55,593 bases of DNA from the NCBI RefSeq assembly GCF_000525855.1, contig NZ_AODE01000020.1:1-55593 (forward strand), given 5' to 3'. A model generated the notes under the pieces. The model did no database searches. It was given only the letters and a program-made list of their open reading frames with translations, and was not told the origin of the DNA. The stretch comes from Listeria cornellensis FSL F6-0969 (lineage in GTDB: Bacteria; Bacillota; Bacilli; Lactobacillales; Listeriaceae). Within the stretch, counting starts at the first letter, position 1; every line of letters begins with the position of its first letter. Position numbers and translations under genes: made by a program. Shown here piece by piece: positions 35,635-45,108 of the stretch.

Positions 35635-36873
35635 ATGAAAGAGATACGATTTGTACATATGGCGGATTTACATTTGGATAGCCCGTTTTTAGGCTTGAAG
35701 CAGTTGCCGGATGAGGTTTTTAGGCAGTTAAAGGATAGTACGTTTGTGTCGTTTGCGAAGGCTGTGGATGTGGCGATGGAAGAAATGGTTGATTTTGTAA
35801 TTATTGCAGGGGATATATATGATGAGGAAGATCAGAGTATTAAGGCACAAGCTCGGTTTTATCGGGAAATGGAGCGCTTGAAACGGAGTGGGATTCCGGT
35901 TTATATGATTCATGGCAATCACGATTATGTGGCGAAATATCAGGATCGGTTGCAATTGCCTGATAATGTGACGGTTTTTGATACGGAATTAGAATGTCAT
36001 GCTTTTATTAGTTCGCAGGGATATAAGGTGAATTTGTATGGATTTAGTTACGGAGAGCGTCATATTAGAGAGGCTGTTTATACGAGATATAAGCGTGAGG
36101 GTGAAGCTGATTTTCATATTGGTTTGTTGCATGGTTCGGAAATGACAGGAAATCCAGTGCAGGATGTGTATGCGCCGTTTCGAGTGAATGAGATGAAACA
36201 GATGGATTATTGGGCACTTGGACATATTCATATACGACAGGTTTTAGCGGAGGAACCAATGATTTATTTCCCGGGAAATATTCAGGGGAGACATCGTAAG
36301 GAAACTGGTGAGAAAGGTGTGACGCTTGTTTCATTGCGTGAAACGGGAGCGGGGTTGGTATTTGTTGATACGGCGCCAATTATTTGGGAGGAGAAAACGC
36401 TCGAGATTCAGGCGGAAATTGATTTTTCGGGGCTTTTTCAGTTGTTGATGCAAGCGGTGAAAGAGGCTACAAGACCAGATAAGGCTGTTTTATTGTCGTT
36501 GGTTGTGAAGTCGGAAGTGGCGCTTAGTAGTGATGTGAAGCAGCGAATGGACAGTGGTGAATGGCTGGATATGTTGCAGGAGCTTTGGATGGATGAGCCT
36601 AATTTCGTTTGGGTGATGCGGGTGACCTATGAGGTGGCGAAGCAGGATACGGATTGGTTGGCTACATCGGGGCTTTTGAATGAATGGGAGCTAGCGAAAG
36701 CGGATTTGAAGCAGGAGAGTGCGTTTTATCAAGCGACAGAGAGTTTATTTGCGAATGGAGCAACGAATCGATTTTTGGAGGATTTGGGAGAAGGGGATCG
36801 GGAAAGACTTGTGGAGGAGTCTGCAAGTTTGCTTGAAAATATGTTGGAACAGTTAAAGGGTGACATCAAATGA
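35635..36873 (+). CDS. yhaO: YhaO, SbcD/Mre11-like metallophosphoesterase
   Basis: DNA-repair nuclease-like phosphoesterase, 412 residues, that works with the YhaN ATPase. Five phosphoesterase motifs appear in order: HMADLHLDSP (residues 8-17), AGDIYDEED, IHGNHDYV, LLHGSEM and WALGHIHIRQV. The C-terminal 150 residues are mixed and acidic, as in Mre11 relatives. A clean sigma-A promoter lies just upstream and AGGAGGG precedes the ATG. Stop overlaps the yhaN start (ATGA), implying coupled translation. Confidence 0.93.
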   Translation: MKEIRFVHMADLHLDSPFLGLKQLPDEVFRQLKDSTFVSFAKAVDVAMEEMVDFVIIAGDIYDEEDQSIKAQARFYREMERLKRSGIPVYMIHGNHDYVAKYQDRLQLPDNVTVFDTELECHAFISSQGYKVNLYGFSYGERHIREAVYTRYKREGEADFHIGLLHGSEMTGNPVQDVYAPFRVNEMKQMDYWALGHIHIRQVLAEEPMIYFPGNIQGRHRKETGEKGVTLVSLRETGAGLVFVDTAPIIWEEKTLEIQAEIDFSGLFQLLMQAVKEATRPDKAVLLSLVVKSEVALSSDVKQRMDSGEWLDMLQELWMDEPNFVWVMRVTYEVAKQDTDWLATSGLLNEWELAKADLKQESAFYQATESLFANGATNRFLEDLGEGDRERLVEESASLLENMLEQLKGDIK

Positions 36874-39678
36874 AGATTAGTGCGTTGGAAATTGTCGGAT
36901 ATGGTAAATGGGAAGGTAAAAAAATAGAAGGATTGCAGGATTTTCAATTGTTTTTCGGGGCGAATGAGGCTGGAAAGTCGACGATTATGGCTTTTATTCA
37001 TAGTATTTTATTTGGTTTTCCGACGAAACAGCAGAGTTTGCCGCGGATGGAACCAAAGAGTAAAGGGGCATATGGCGGGAAACTGGTGTTGGAGGATACG
37101 ATATTTGGTCGGGTGATGGTAGAGCGATTGCGCGGAAAAGCGACTGGAGATGTTACGGTTTATTTTGAGGATGGTTCGACTGGAACAGAGGCTTATTTAG
37201 AGCAGATGCTTGGGGGAATGGACCGGACGCGTTATCAGTCTATTTTCTCGTTTGATATTCATGGGTTGCAAAATGTGCAGAACTTGAAGGAAGTGGATTT
37301 CGAGAGGTATTTATTGGCAACGGGGACGATTGGTTCGGATGTGTTGATTCGGGCGGAGGAGCGATTGCAGAAACGTTTGGATGAACTGTTTAAGCCGAGT
37401 GGGAAAAATCCGAAGTTGAATCAGCAGTTGTTGAAGGTGAAGCAGGCGTTTGCGACGTATCAGGACGGGAAGCGGAATAATCAGCAGTATTTGCGTATTG
37501 TGGAGGAATTGGAAGGGGCGCAGGCTGGTGTTTCGCGGGCGTATACAGAACGGCAAGGACTGCGGATGGAGATGGAGCAAGAGGAAGCGCTACTAAAGGT
37601 TTGGCCGGTTTATGAGGAATGGCAGTTTTTGCGGAAGCAGATGGAGCAGTTGGGTGATTTGGATTTTCCAGCGAATGGAGTTGTGCGATTGGAGCATCTG
37701 GAGGCGCGGGAGAAGGAGTTGAACGCGCAACTCATTCAGTGGCAGGAACGATTGGTGCAACTTGTGGAGCAGCAGCGGGCGAGTGATTTGTGGAGTGATT
37801 CGGATGCGGAGAAAGTGGATGGCTTGCTTGAGATATGGCCGCTTTTTCAGGAATGGCAGAGGCGTGCAGGTGAGTTAGAGCTGGATATTCGTTATTTGGA
37901 TCAGAAGGAGTCGCAACAGTTTGCTTCGCTGGATGCGGTGAAAGTGATTCCGGAGGACGAGGATATTTTAACGATGCGGCTAGATGTTTCGGTGGAGCAG
38001 GATTTGGCTCGATTGCAGCAGGAGTCTGAGCAGAATCGAGTTCAAGTTGTGGAATTGGAGCAGCAGCAGGCGTGGAAGAAACACGAGTTGGAGCAGACTC
38101 AGAAACAATGTGAGGATTTGGAGCGGAATTTGTGGTCTTCGGCGAAATTTCAACAGGTACAACAGCAGTTGGAGCGGCCTGAAACGAGGAAGCGAACGGT
38201 GTATCCTGTTCCGGTGATTGGTTTTGCTTTGTTGTTTTTGGTGAGCTTGATTTTAGCTGGTGTTTTGCAGTGGGTTATTTTATATGGTATTGCGGCTTTA
38301 TTTCTTGTTGGGATGGTATTTGCTTGGATTGGATTCGCTCGGAAACAGGGAGGGAAAACTTCTTATGAACCGGCAGAGTATGGTGCTTTTATGGAGCAGA
38401 AGCAGGCGAGAGCGGCGCTTAAGAAATGCTACGATGGGATGGATCACTTGGCGCTAGAGATAGAGCAGAATGAGCGACGATTGAGGGAACTGCAAGTTGT
38501 GGATACGGATTTGGATGCTAAATGGCAGGCGTATCGAGAGCTGTTTTTCTTACCTAGTGATTTTTCTGGGAAGCGTTTGGAGAGTATTTTTTTTGTGTGG
38601 CGTGAGATTAAGCAGGGGATTGAAAACAAGAGGAAGACCGCAAAAGATGTGCAGATGCTTCGCGGGAAAGTGGCGGAATGGGAGGCGAATCTGGAGGAAT
38701 TGGTGCAGCAATTGGATCTGGAATCGTTGCCTGTGGTTGAGCAAGTGATGCTTTTGAAAACGAAGCGGAAGGCTCGGAAATCGTTTGTCGCGGAGATTGC
38801 GAAGTCACAGGAGAAAGAGGAACAATTGCGGAATCAGATTGCTATTTTGGAGCGGGAAAAAAAATTCGATAGCGCTTGATAAATCGGAATTGTTGAAAGC
38901 GGCGAATGTGAAGAATGAGGAATTTTTTCGTCAGAAGGGATTGCAGGTGGAGCAACAGTGGAAATGGCAGGAACGGGCTGTGTTACTTCGGGCGCAGATT
39001 ACGGATTCGCATTTGGAGAGCTTTGCGGGGATTCAGCAGGAAAGTGAGATTAGTGCGCAGGTGTTGGAGCGTAAGGACCGGTTACGGGTGCTGGATACTG
39101 ATTTAGATCGTTATCGCAAGGTGATTGCGGAGAAGGAATTGGCACGGGAGACACTTGAGGATGGACAAAGTTTTTCGGATCGGATGCAGCATTTTTATTC
39201 GGAGCAGGAGTCTTTTCAGGAGTTGGCGAAGGAATGGATGCGCGTGAAGTTGGCGAAGGAAATGGTTGGTCAGATTATGCGTAAGTTGCAGGAGGAGAAG
39301 TTGCCGAAAGTCTTGACGCGTGCGACGCATTTCTTTGATGTGCTTTCGGTGGGAAATTATAAGTTAGTTCGATTCTCGGAGAATAGGTTGCAGGTGGAAC
39401 GGTATGATGGGATGCGCTTTTTCCCGGAGGAGTTGAGTCAGGCGACGAAGGAGCAGTTGTATTTGGCGATTCGGTTTGCGGTGATTCAGATGCTACACGC
39501 GGAATTACGATTGCCGATTATTATTGATGATAGTTTTGTGAATTTTGATGAGGAACGTTTGGAAGAAATCATGGTATTATTACAGGAGATACGGCGGGAG
39601 AATCAGGTGATATTTTTTACATGTCATAAGCAGCTTAGCAAATATTTTTCCAAGGAAGAGCAACACATGCTATACTAA
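36870..39678 (+). CDS. yhaN: YhaN, SbcC/Rad50-like AAA ATPase (frameshifted)
   Basis: Large ATPase partner of YhaO, probably acting on DNA ends or membrane-associated DNA. About 935 residues: N-terminal P-loop GANEAGKST (residues 32-40), long coiled coils rich in Gln and Glu, two membrane segments near the middle (about 450-490, VIGFALLFLVSLILAGV onward), which is the distinctive YhaN feature, a second coiled coil and a C-terminal signature ELSQATKEQLYLAIRF with Walker B LPIIIDDSFVNFDEER. The frame breaks at an A run 38857-38864 (eight A, seven restore). Overlaps yhaO by 4 bp; yhaM begins 21 bp after. Confidence 0.92.
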
Positions 39679-39699
39679 AGGGGTAAAGTAGAGGCGAAA

Positions 39700-40671
39700 A
39701 TGGAATCGGAGAAAGTAGGCGATCTGAAGATGGATAAGAAATTACTGGATTATGAAATTGGTGAAGGGCTTGATTTGTTTCTATTAATAAAATCGAGTAC
39801 GAAGGGAATCGCGAGCAATGGTAAGCCTTTTTTATCGTTAGTTTTACAGGATAAATCGGGGGAATTGGAGGCGAAACTGTGGGATATCTCGGACAGTGAT
39901 GAGGAAAATTATGCGAGTCAAAATATCGTGAACATCGTTGGGGAAGTGCAGAATTATCGTGGTAGAAAACAGTTGAAAATTCGCCAAATTCGTCAGTCAT
40001 CAGGACTTGATGGTGTGAGTATTGGGCAGTTTATGGAGACGGCACCGATTGATAAGGTTGAGATGAGTGAAGAGGTAACGAAGTATATTTTTGAAATGCA
40101 AAATCCGAATTTGCAGCGGATTACGCGTGCGCTTTTGAAGAAGTATCAGGATGATTTCTTTGATTATCCGGCGGCTGTGCGGCATCATCATGAATTTGTT
40201 TCGGGACTTAGTTTTCACGTAGTATCAATGTTGCGATTGGCGAAATCAATTGCGGATTTGTACCCAACGGTGAACCGTGATTTATTGTATGCTGGCGTGA
40301 TTTTGCATGATCTTGGGAAAGTGATTGAGCTTTCTGGGCCGATTTCTACTACATACACACTGGAAGGAAATTTGATTGGTCATATTTCGATTGTGGTAGA
40401 AGAAGTAAGCAAGATGGCGGATGAGCTTGGAATTGAAGGTGAGGAAGTTGTGATATTGAAGCATGTTCTTTTGAGTCATCATGGGAAGGGCGAGTGGGGT
40501 AGTCCTAAGCCGCCACTTGTGAGAGAAGCGGAGATTTTGCATCAGATTGATTTGATGGATGCGACGATGAATATGATGGATAAGGCGCTACGCCATACGA
40601 AGCCTGGAGAATTTTCAGAGCGGGTATTTGGATTGGACAATCGATCGTTTTATAATCCGAACTTTAAATGA
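39700..40671 (+). CDS. yhaM: YhaM 3'-5' exoribonuclease
   Basis: Mn-dependent 3'-5' exonuclease for RNA and single-stranded DNA. The 323-residue frame has an N-terminal OB domain ([20 protein letters not shown]) and a C-terminal HD phosphohydrolase domain with [23 protein letters not shown] and [14 protein letters not shown] metal ligands. Two starts are possible: ATG 39700, preceded by AGAGG, and ATG 39730, which aligns better with the B. subtilis protein start but has a weaker site. Third gene of the yhaO-N-M set. Confidence 0.93.
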   Translation: MESEKVGDLKMDKKLLDYEIGEGLDLFLLIKSSTKGIASNGKPFLSLVLQDKSGELEAKLWDISDSDEENYASQNIVNIVGEVQNYRGRKQLKIRQIRQSSGLDGVSIGQFMETAPIDKVEMSEEVTKYIFEMQNPNLQRITRALLKKYQDDFFDYPAAVRHHHEFVSGLSFHVVSMLRLAKSIADLYPTVNRDLLYAGVILHDLGKVIELSGPISTTYTLEGNLIGHISIVVEEVSKMADELGIEGEEVVILKHVLLSHHGKGEWGSPKPPLVREAEILHQIDLMDATMNMMDKALRHTKPGEFSERVFGLDNRSFYNPNFK

Positions 40672-40973
40672 AGTGCTGAAAGAGCCCGTTTAGCTTCGAC
40701 AGAAATTGTTAGGGGGCGCAGTGAAAGTCCTCTTTGACTTTTACGGAGGCCACGAAATTTTCGAGAGGCTGGCTCTTGAAGCCGGATCTGGAGGTCATGA
40801 CGCAGAGCCACAACAAAGCTAGATCGGGGGGAGATGCTGGTATGACGTAAAGCAAGGATTACATGCTCACTGCGTTCTCATGCATATTGAGGCTCTAAAT
40901 CAGCAAAAGATGCTTCATAAGAGCTACAACATAAAACAAGCAATCAAAAAGTAAAAGAAAAGAGGAATAAGAC
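40672..40973. other. Intergenic region of 302 bp with many inverted repeats
   Basis: GC-richer than most intergenic DNA here. Paired segments include AGAGCC/GGCTCT (40681-40686 with 40771-40776), AAAGTC/GACTTT (40724-40729 with 40736-40742) and, in the right half, the minus-strand copy of the dispersed hairpin element. No open frame or known riboswitch core fits. Could be a structured RNA or two. Confidence 0.45.
40856..40927 (-). repeat. Dispersed hairpin element, copy 2 with upstream hairpin
   Basis: On the minus strand, GTAGCTC (40927-40921) and GAGCCTC (40895-40889) enclose a smaller AGCA/TGCT hairpin, followed by the 34-nt core (40889-40856). The same layout occurs at 55374-55445 with GTGACTC/GAGTCAC and GGCA/TGCC, so both stems vary in a compensatory way. 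The core apex also changes from GC-AAA-GC to AC-GCA-GT. Confidence 0.75.
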
Positions 40974-41354
40974 ATGATTAATAAAATCGGGCAAGTGATG
41001 ATTTACGTTAACGACCAAGAGGCAGTTGCTAAATTTTGGACAGAAAAAGTAGGATTCGTAATCAAATCCGAAAATGCAGCAAGTGACGCAGAACGCTGGA
41101 TTGAAATCGCGCCAACCAAAGATGCTGCAACGACATTCGTCCTTCAAGATAAAGTAGCCGTGGCCAAAGCCCAACCAGAAATGAACTTGGGAACACCATC
41201 TATCTTACTATATGGTGATAATCTGGATGCGATGTACGAAGACTTTAAAGCAAAAGGTATCACAGTCGGTGCGCTTGTAGATGTGCCAAATATGGGCCGC
41301 GTTTTCAACTTTGCTGATCCTGAAAATAACTATTTTGCAATCCTTCAAAAATAA
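40974..41354 (+). CDS. VOC-family protein
   Basis: Glyoxalase-fold protein of 126 residues. KIGQVMIYVNDQEAVAKFWTEKVGF is the first module and NLGTPSILLYGDNLDAMYEDFKAKGI the second; the end MGRVFNFADPENNYFAILQK matches VOC proteins annotated as phenazine-antibiotic or bleomycin-resistance-like. The usual first-strand His is Gln here (GQVMIY), so metal binding is uncertain. Codons are richer in preferred, A/C-ending forms than neighbours, hinting at good expression. AGAGGAA precedes the ATG and a strong terminator follows. Confidence 0.85.
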   Translation: MINKIGQVMIYVNDQEAVAKFWTEKVGFVIKSENAASDAERWIEIAPTKDAATTFVLQDKVAVAKAQPEMNLGTPSILLYGDNLDAMYEDFKAKGITVGALVDVPNMGRVFNFADPENNYFAILQK

Positions 41355-41356
41355 GC

Positions 41357-41397
41357 AAAAAAAGACCTGAAATCTATCACAGATTTCAGGTCTTTTA
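41357..41397. terminator. Bidirectional terminator
   Basis: AAAGACCTGAAATCT pairs perfectly with AGATTTCAGGTCTTT around ATCAC, between the VOC gene and prsA. Confidence 0.9.
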
Positions 41398-41400
41398 CTA

Positions 41401-42294
41401 TTACTTAGTAGTTGTCGATGAATCAGTTGATGCAGAACCGTCATATTGCTTGAATGCATCTTTCAAATCTTTATCATCAATCTTAACGTCAGCTTTTTTG
41501 TAAATCTTTTGTAGTGCTGCAGTTTTTGATTCAGCAGTTACTTTCGATGCCAAGTAGTCTTTCTTCACTTGTGCTTTGTCTTTTGCAAAGTCAGTTTTTG
41601 CTGGGTGGTCAAGCATTTTGATGATGTGGTAACCAGCGTCTGTTTTGATAACAGGGCTGATGTCACCTTTGTTTTTCAATGCGTAAGCTGCTTTTTCGAA
41701 TTGAGGTAACATTTTACCAGGACCGAATGGAGCTAATTTACCGCCTTGTGTAGCAGAACCTGTATCTGTAGAGTTAGCTTTTGCTAATTCTTCAAAGTTA
41801 CCGCCAGATGTTACTTTCTTGTGAAGTTCATCTGCTTTCGCTTTGTCAGCAACTAAGATGTGTTCTACTGTGATATTTGGTTGCCACGTTTTGTAATATG
41901 CTTCTAGTGCTTTATCGCTTGTATCAACAGAAGCTTCTGCTGCTTTTGTGCTTAAAAGATCGAATTTAAGGTAGTCAGACTTGAATGATTTCTCTGTGTA
42001 ACCACTTTGTTGTAACATACTCGCAAGTTGGTCACCATATTGGTCTTCGAAAGTCTTGTATGCTGCATCGATTTCTTTATCTGTCACTTTGTATTTGTCT
42101 TCTAAAATCTTCGTCATTGCTAATTGTGATACATATTGATCGCCGACTTTAGCTTTCATTGCATCGTAAAGTTCTTGTTGTGTAACGTCTCCGGCTTTGG
42201 TTTCAACAACAGCATCGTTCGCTGAATTTCCACAAGCTGCTAAGCTGAATAGACCCATCATTGATACCATACCTAATACTAATTTCTTCTTCAT
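41401..42294 (-). CDS. prsA: PrsA foldase lipoprotein
   Basis: Extracytoplasmic peptidyl-prolyl isomerase and chaperone anchored to the membrane outer face. 297 residues: lipoprotein signal KKKLVLGMVSMMGLFSLAAC with the lipobox LAAC at residue 20, an N-terminal chaperone region, a parvulin domain (about 132-225: ITVEHILVADKAKADELHKK, FGPGKMLPQFEKAAYALK, DAGYHIIKM) and a Ser/Thr-rich tail. I start at ATG 42294; GAGGAG lies upstream. It corresponds to lmo2219 (prsA2) by position. I see no PrfA box in the promoter region, unlike pathogenic Listeria. Confidence 0.93.
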   Translation of the reverse strand: MKKKLVLGMVSMMGLFSLAACGNSANDAVVETKAGDVTQQELYDAMKAKVGDQYVSQLAMTKILEDKYKVTDKEIDAAYKTFEDQYGDQLASMLQQSGYTEKSFKSDYLKFDLLSTKAAEASVDTSDKALEAYYKTWQPNITVEHILVADKAKADELHKKVTSGGNFEELAKANSTDTGSATQGGKLAPFGPGKMLPQFEKAAYALKNKGDISPVIKTDAGYHIIKMLDHPAKTDFAKDKAQVKKDYLASKVTAESKTAALQKIYKKADVKIDDKDLKDAFKQYDGSASTDSSTTTK

Positions 42295-42441
42295 TAAATA
42301 ATACACGCTCCTCAAAGTTTTAAATAAGTTCTGCTTAACTACATAATTTATCATACCACATAATGGGTGATAATAAAGCAAAATGTCAAAAATCTAATCT
42401 ATTTCTAATTTTTTCTGTTGTTTCTCTCACATGTTTTTTTT

Positions 42442-42630
42442 TTAGGATAACATAATCCCTTCCAGTGTCGCTGAAAACAGTAGTAACAGGACGCCAATAT
42501 TCACAATTCGATAAAATAATTGGCATTGTTTTGGGTTGAAATCTTGTTTTGTGGCGTATCGCTCGACTAACAAATTAAAAGCTAATAAAGCGAGGACTCC
42601 AAAAACGGTGTACAAGACGTAAAGTAACAC
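42442..42630 (-). CDS. Small two-helix membrane protein (62 residues)
   Basis: Unrecognised small protein with two hydrophobic helices (about residues 2-20 and 42-60) joined by a polar loop (VERYATKQDFNPKQCQ). GTG start with GGAGGG five bases upstream. It starts 11 bp after the stop of the DUF3267 gene, so the two are one operon; similar small genes sit between prsA and this family in Listeria. Role unknown. Confidence 0.7.
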   Translation of the reverse strand: MLLYVLYTVFGVLALLAFNLLVERYATKQDFNPKQCQLFYRIVNIGVLLLLFSATLEGIMLS

Positions 42631-42641
42631 TGTATCCCTCC

Positions 42642-43164
42642 TTACTCTTCTGAAACAAGCACCGAAAAGCCACGATCAGCATCTTCCACAAAAGTATGTT
42701 TTGGTGTTCCGATAATGTTTCTAATATGAATGAAATCTGGATAGCACATACCTGCATGAATCGCAATCAAAATAAGAAAGAGTGGCGAGTGGAGTACAGG
42801 TGTCGCGAACATAGCAACGATTAGCAGCGCCGAGATAACGACAAATGGCAAAGCAAGTGATGCAATGTACCGCCATTTCGGAATGACGCGTTTTACTTTT
42901 ACTTGTAAACACGGCACGATATAAAAGTGTCGTTTAAAGCGCATCTGCACGCCATCACGATAACGTAATAAGGCGAGTAAATGAAGCCCTTTATGAATCG
43001 GATACAATAGAAGTAAGGCGATAAACGTCGGCAGTTCAAAAACCCATCACAAATTGGCCAGGAAAAACCAGATTTTCAACTAAAAATAAGATGCACATCA
43101 CGAGAAGTGAAATTAAGCTGGATTTAAAAAAAGACGCGATTATACTCATCTCTTCGTTCCACAT
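42642..43164 (-). CDS. DUF3267 family membrane protein (frameshifted)
   Basis: Predicted membrane-embedded metallopeptidase-like protein of about 173 residues with four helices. The frame breaks at CCC 43043-43045 on the + strand (two C restore it), which joins the N-terminal MWNEEMSIIASFFKSSLISL part to FVMVFELPTFIALLLLYPIHKGLHLLALLRYR (quoted in parts: FVMVFELPTF, YPIHKGLHLL). In this family the zinc motif is HExxH; here it is HKGLH, so the catalytic Glu is missing. Start could be 43164 or the ATG at 43149. Upstream of the 62-residue gene. Confidence 0.75.
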
Positions 43165-43339
43165 TAATTGTCTTTAAACAACGCATGGATAACTAATCCT
43201 CCAGTACAATAATAAAATAGTAATCTCCTTGGATCACCTTAGTATTGTAGTCCCTGCGGCGCTTTTTTTCAACCCTTTTTCGAGTAATAAATAATGGACT
43301 GTGTATAAACTGTGACAAATGTAGCTTTTTATACCATTG

Positions 43340-43382
43340 AAAAAGGCGCAAATGCCCTGCGAGAGAACAGTTTGCACCTTTT
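43340..43382 (-). terminator. Terminator of the hit-ytxH operon
   Basis: AAAAAGGCGCAAA pairs with TTTGCACCTTTT (one mismatch) just beyond the YtxH stop. Confidence 0.7.
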
Positions 43383-43385
43383 CAT

Positions 43386-43760
43386 TTAATTGCTTTCTTT
43401 TTTTGTCTTTTTTTTAGTGTTTTTTTCTAAATCTGAGATCGTTTTTTGCATATCTTTAATCTCGTCTTTAAGGCGGGCTTTTTCGGGTTCCATTTCCTCG
43501 TTCCAATTGGCAACGGATTCTTTGATATCTGTAGATAAATCCTTGAGTAAAGTCGTGCCTTCTGTACCTAGAACTTGAACGGATTGGAATAAATCTGTCG
43601 CATTATAGGCTAATTCTTTCAAAATAACGCTTGCTTCGCCTGATTTAGAGGCGATATCGTGGCGCAGTTCGCGACCTGACTTAGGTGCTAAAATAATAGC
43701 TGTTGCGGCGCTTGTTATACCACCAATAAGTACGCCGAGTAAGATTGATTTTGCATTCAT
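43386..43760 (-). CDS. YtxH-domain protein
   Basis: General-stress-type membrane-anchored protein of 124 residues. An N-terminal helix (SILLGVLIGGITSAATAIIL, residues 4-23) followed by APKSGRELRHDI is the YtxH signature; the rest is a charged coiled coil ending in KKKTKKESN. I choose ATG 43760 with GGAG seven bases upstream over the longer frame from 43790. It follows the hit gene closely, so probably co-transcribed. Function unknown. Confidence 0.85.
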   Translation of the reverse strand: MNAKSILLGVLIGGITSAATAIILAPKSGRELRHDIASKSGEASVILKELAYNATDLFQSVQVLGTEGTTLLKDLSTDIKESVANWNEEMEPEKARLKDEIKDMQKTISDLEKNTKKKTKKESN

Positions 43761-43773
43761 AGTTAACACTCCT

Positions 43774-44193
43774 TTAGACTTCTTTGGCAATTTTGTTGGC
43801 TAGTTCTTGGAAGGCTTCTTTTGTATACCAGTTGGCATTATCCGCCCATTTCAAACCGAAATCGTCTTTATTTGTATAGCGGGGAATAAGGTGGATATGA
43901 AAATGAAAAACGCTCTGTGACGCGATTTCTTCATTGTTATTCAAAATGTTGAGTCCTTTTAATGGCAAGGCTTTTTTGAGGCCTGCCGCAATCTTCGGAA
44001 CACGCCTGAAAATTTCTGCGGCCGTTTCTTCCGGCAAATCAAAAATATTACGCGCGTGTTGTTTTGGAATGACCAGTGTGTGTCCTTCTGTTACTTGTCC
44101 TAAATCAAGAAAAGCGTATACTTGGTCATCTTCGTAAACTTTAGCAGAAGGAATCTCGCCGTTTACTATTTTGCAGAAAATACAATCATCCAT
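43774..44193 (-). CDS. hit: HIT-family nucleotide hydrolase (Hit)
   Basis: Histidine-triad hydrolase of 139 residues, acting on nucleoside phosphoramidates or dinucleotide polyphosphates. DDCIFCKIVNGEIPSAKVYED is the classic start, with a CxxC pair for zinc, and FHFHIHLIPRY contains the H-x-H-x-H catalytic triad (about residue 97). Divergent from ecsA, as in Bacillus and Listeria. GGAGGTG precedes the ATG. Intact. Confidence 0.94.
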   Translation of the reverse strand: MDDCIFCKIVNGEIPSAKVYEDDQVYAFLDLGQVTEGHTLVIPKQHARNIFDLPEETAAEIFRRVPKIAAGLKKALPLKGLNILNNNEEIASQSVFHFHIHLIPRYTNKDDFGLKWADNANWYTKEAFQELANKIAKEV

Positions 44194-44358
44194 ATTGAAT
44201 TAGACACCTCCGAATAAATTCACTCTCTATGTATCTAATGTACCATAAAAACGCACAAAACGCATGTCTGAAACAAGGTCAAAATAGTTAATTTATAGCG
44301 AAAACGGTATCAACTGTGCTATTATAGGGACAATAAGATGGATAATAGGAGTGATAAC

Positions 44359-45108
44359 ATGGCTTTAGTGGAGGTTCATAATTTAACTGGTGGCTATACG
44401 AAACGCCCGGTTTTAAAAGATATTTCCTTTGCAATTGAGGAGCGCCAAATCGTCGGGCTGATTGGTTTGAACGGTGCTGGTAAAAGTACAACGATTAAAC
44501 ATATTACAGGTTTGATGCAGCAGAAGAAAGGTACAATCACGATTAATGGGCACACGTTGACGGAAAATACGGAGGAGTATCGCAAACAGTTCGCGTATAT
44601 TCCAGAAACGCCAGTACTATATGAAGAGTTAACGCTGAAAGAGCATTTGGAGCTGACGGCGATGGCGTATGGTTTGACGGAAGAGGAAATGAAGACGCGA
44701 ATGGCGCCACTGCTTAAAGAATTTCGTTTGGAGAAGAAGCTGAATTGGTTTCCGGCGCATTTTTCAAAAGGGATGAAGCAGAAGGTGATGATTATGTCGG
44801 CGTTTTTGATTGAGCCGAATTTGTATATTATCGATGAGCCGTTTGTTGGGCTTGACCCGCTTGGTATTCAGTCACTGTTACAGTGGATTGAGGAGATGAA
44901 GGATACGGGCGCTAGTATTTTGATGTCAACGCATATTTTGGCGACGGCGGAGAAATATTGCGATAGTTTTATTATTTTGCATGATGGAGTTATTCGTGCG
45001 CAGGGGACACTCGCTGATTTGCAGACGGATTTTGAAATGCCAGGAGCCTCATTGGATGAGATTTACGTACAATTAACAAGGGAAGAAGAGCAGGCCGATG
45101 AAGTTTGA
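44359..45108 (+). CDS. ecsA: EcsA, ABC transporter ATP-binding protein
   Basis: ATPase of the Ecs transporter, which in Bacillus is needed for intramembrane proteolysis by RasP, secretion and competence. 249 residues with Walker A GLNGAGKST, Q-loop FAYIPETPVLYEELT, signature variant FSKGMKQKV, Walker B LYIIDEPFVGLDP and switch LMSTHILATAE. I start at ATG 44359 (AGGAGTGAT upstream); an in-frame ATG 21 bases earlier overlaps the promoter. An extended -10 (TG-C-TATTAT) lies near 44320-44327. Overlaps ecsB by 11 bp. Confidence 0.94.
   Translation: MALVEVHNLTGGYTKRPVLKDISFAIEERQIVGLIGLNGAGKSTTIKHITGLMQQKKGTITINGHTLTENTEEYRKQFAYIPETPVLYEELTLKEHLELTAMAYGLTEEEMKTRMAPLLKEFRLEKKLNWFPAHFSKGMKQKVMIMSAFLIEPNLYIIDEPFVGLDPLGIQSLLQWIEEMKDTGASILMSTHILATAEKYCDSFIILHDGVIRAQGTLADLQTDFEMPGASLDEIYVQLTREEEQADEV

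Noticed and set aside
40780-40830. c-di-GMP-I (GEMM) riboswitch-like motif
   Set aside because: Only one short motif matches; the other conserved core elements and the expected stems are not found.
42295-42440. PrfA box upstream of prsA
   Set aside because: No TTAACA-NN-TGTTAA-like palindrome is visible in the upstream region.
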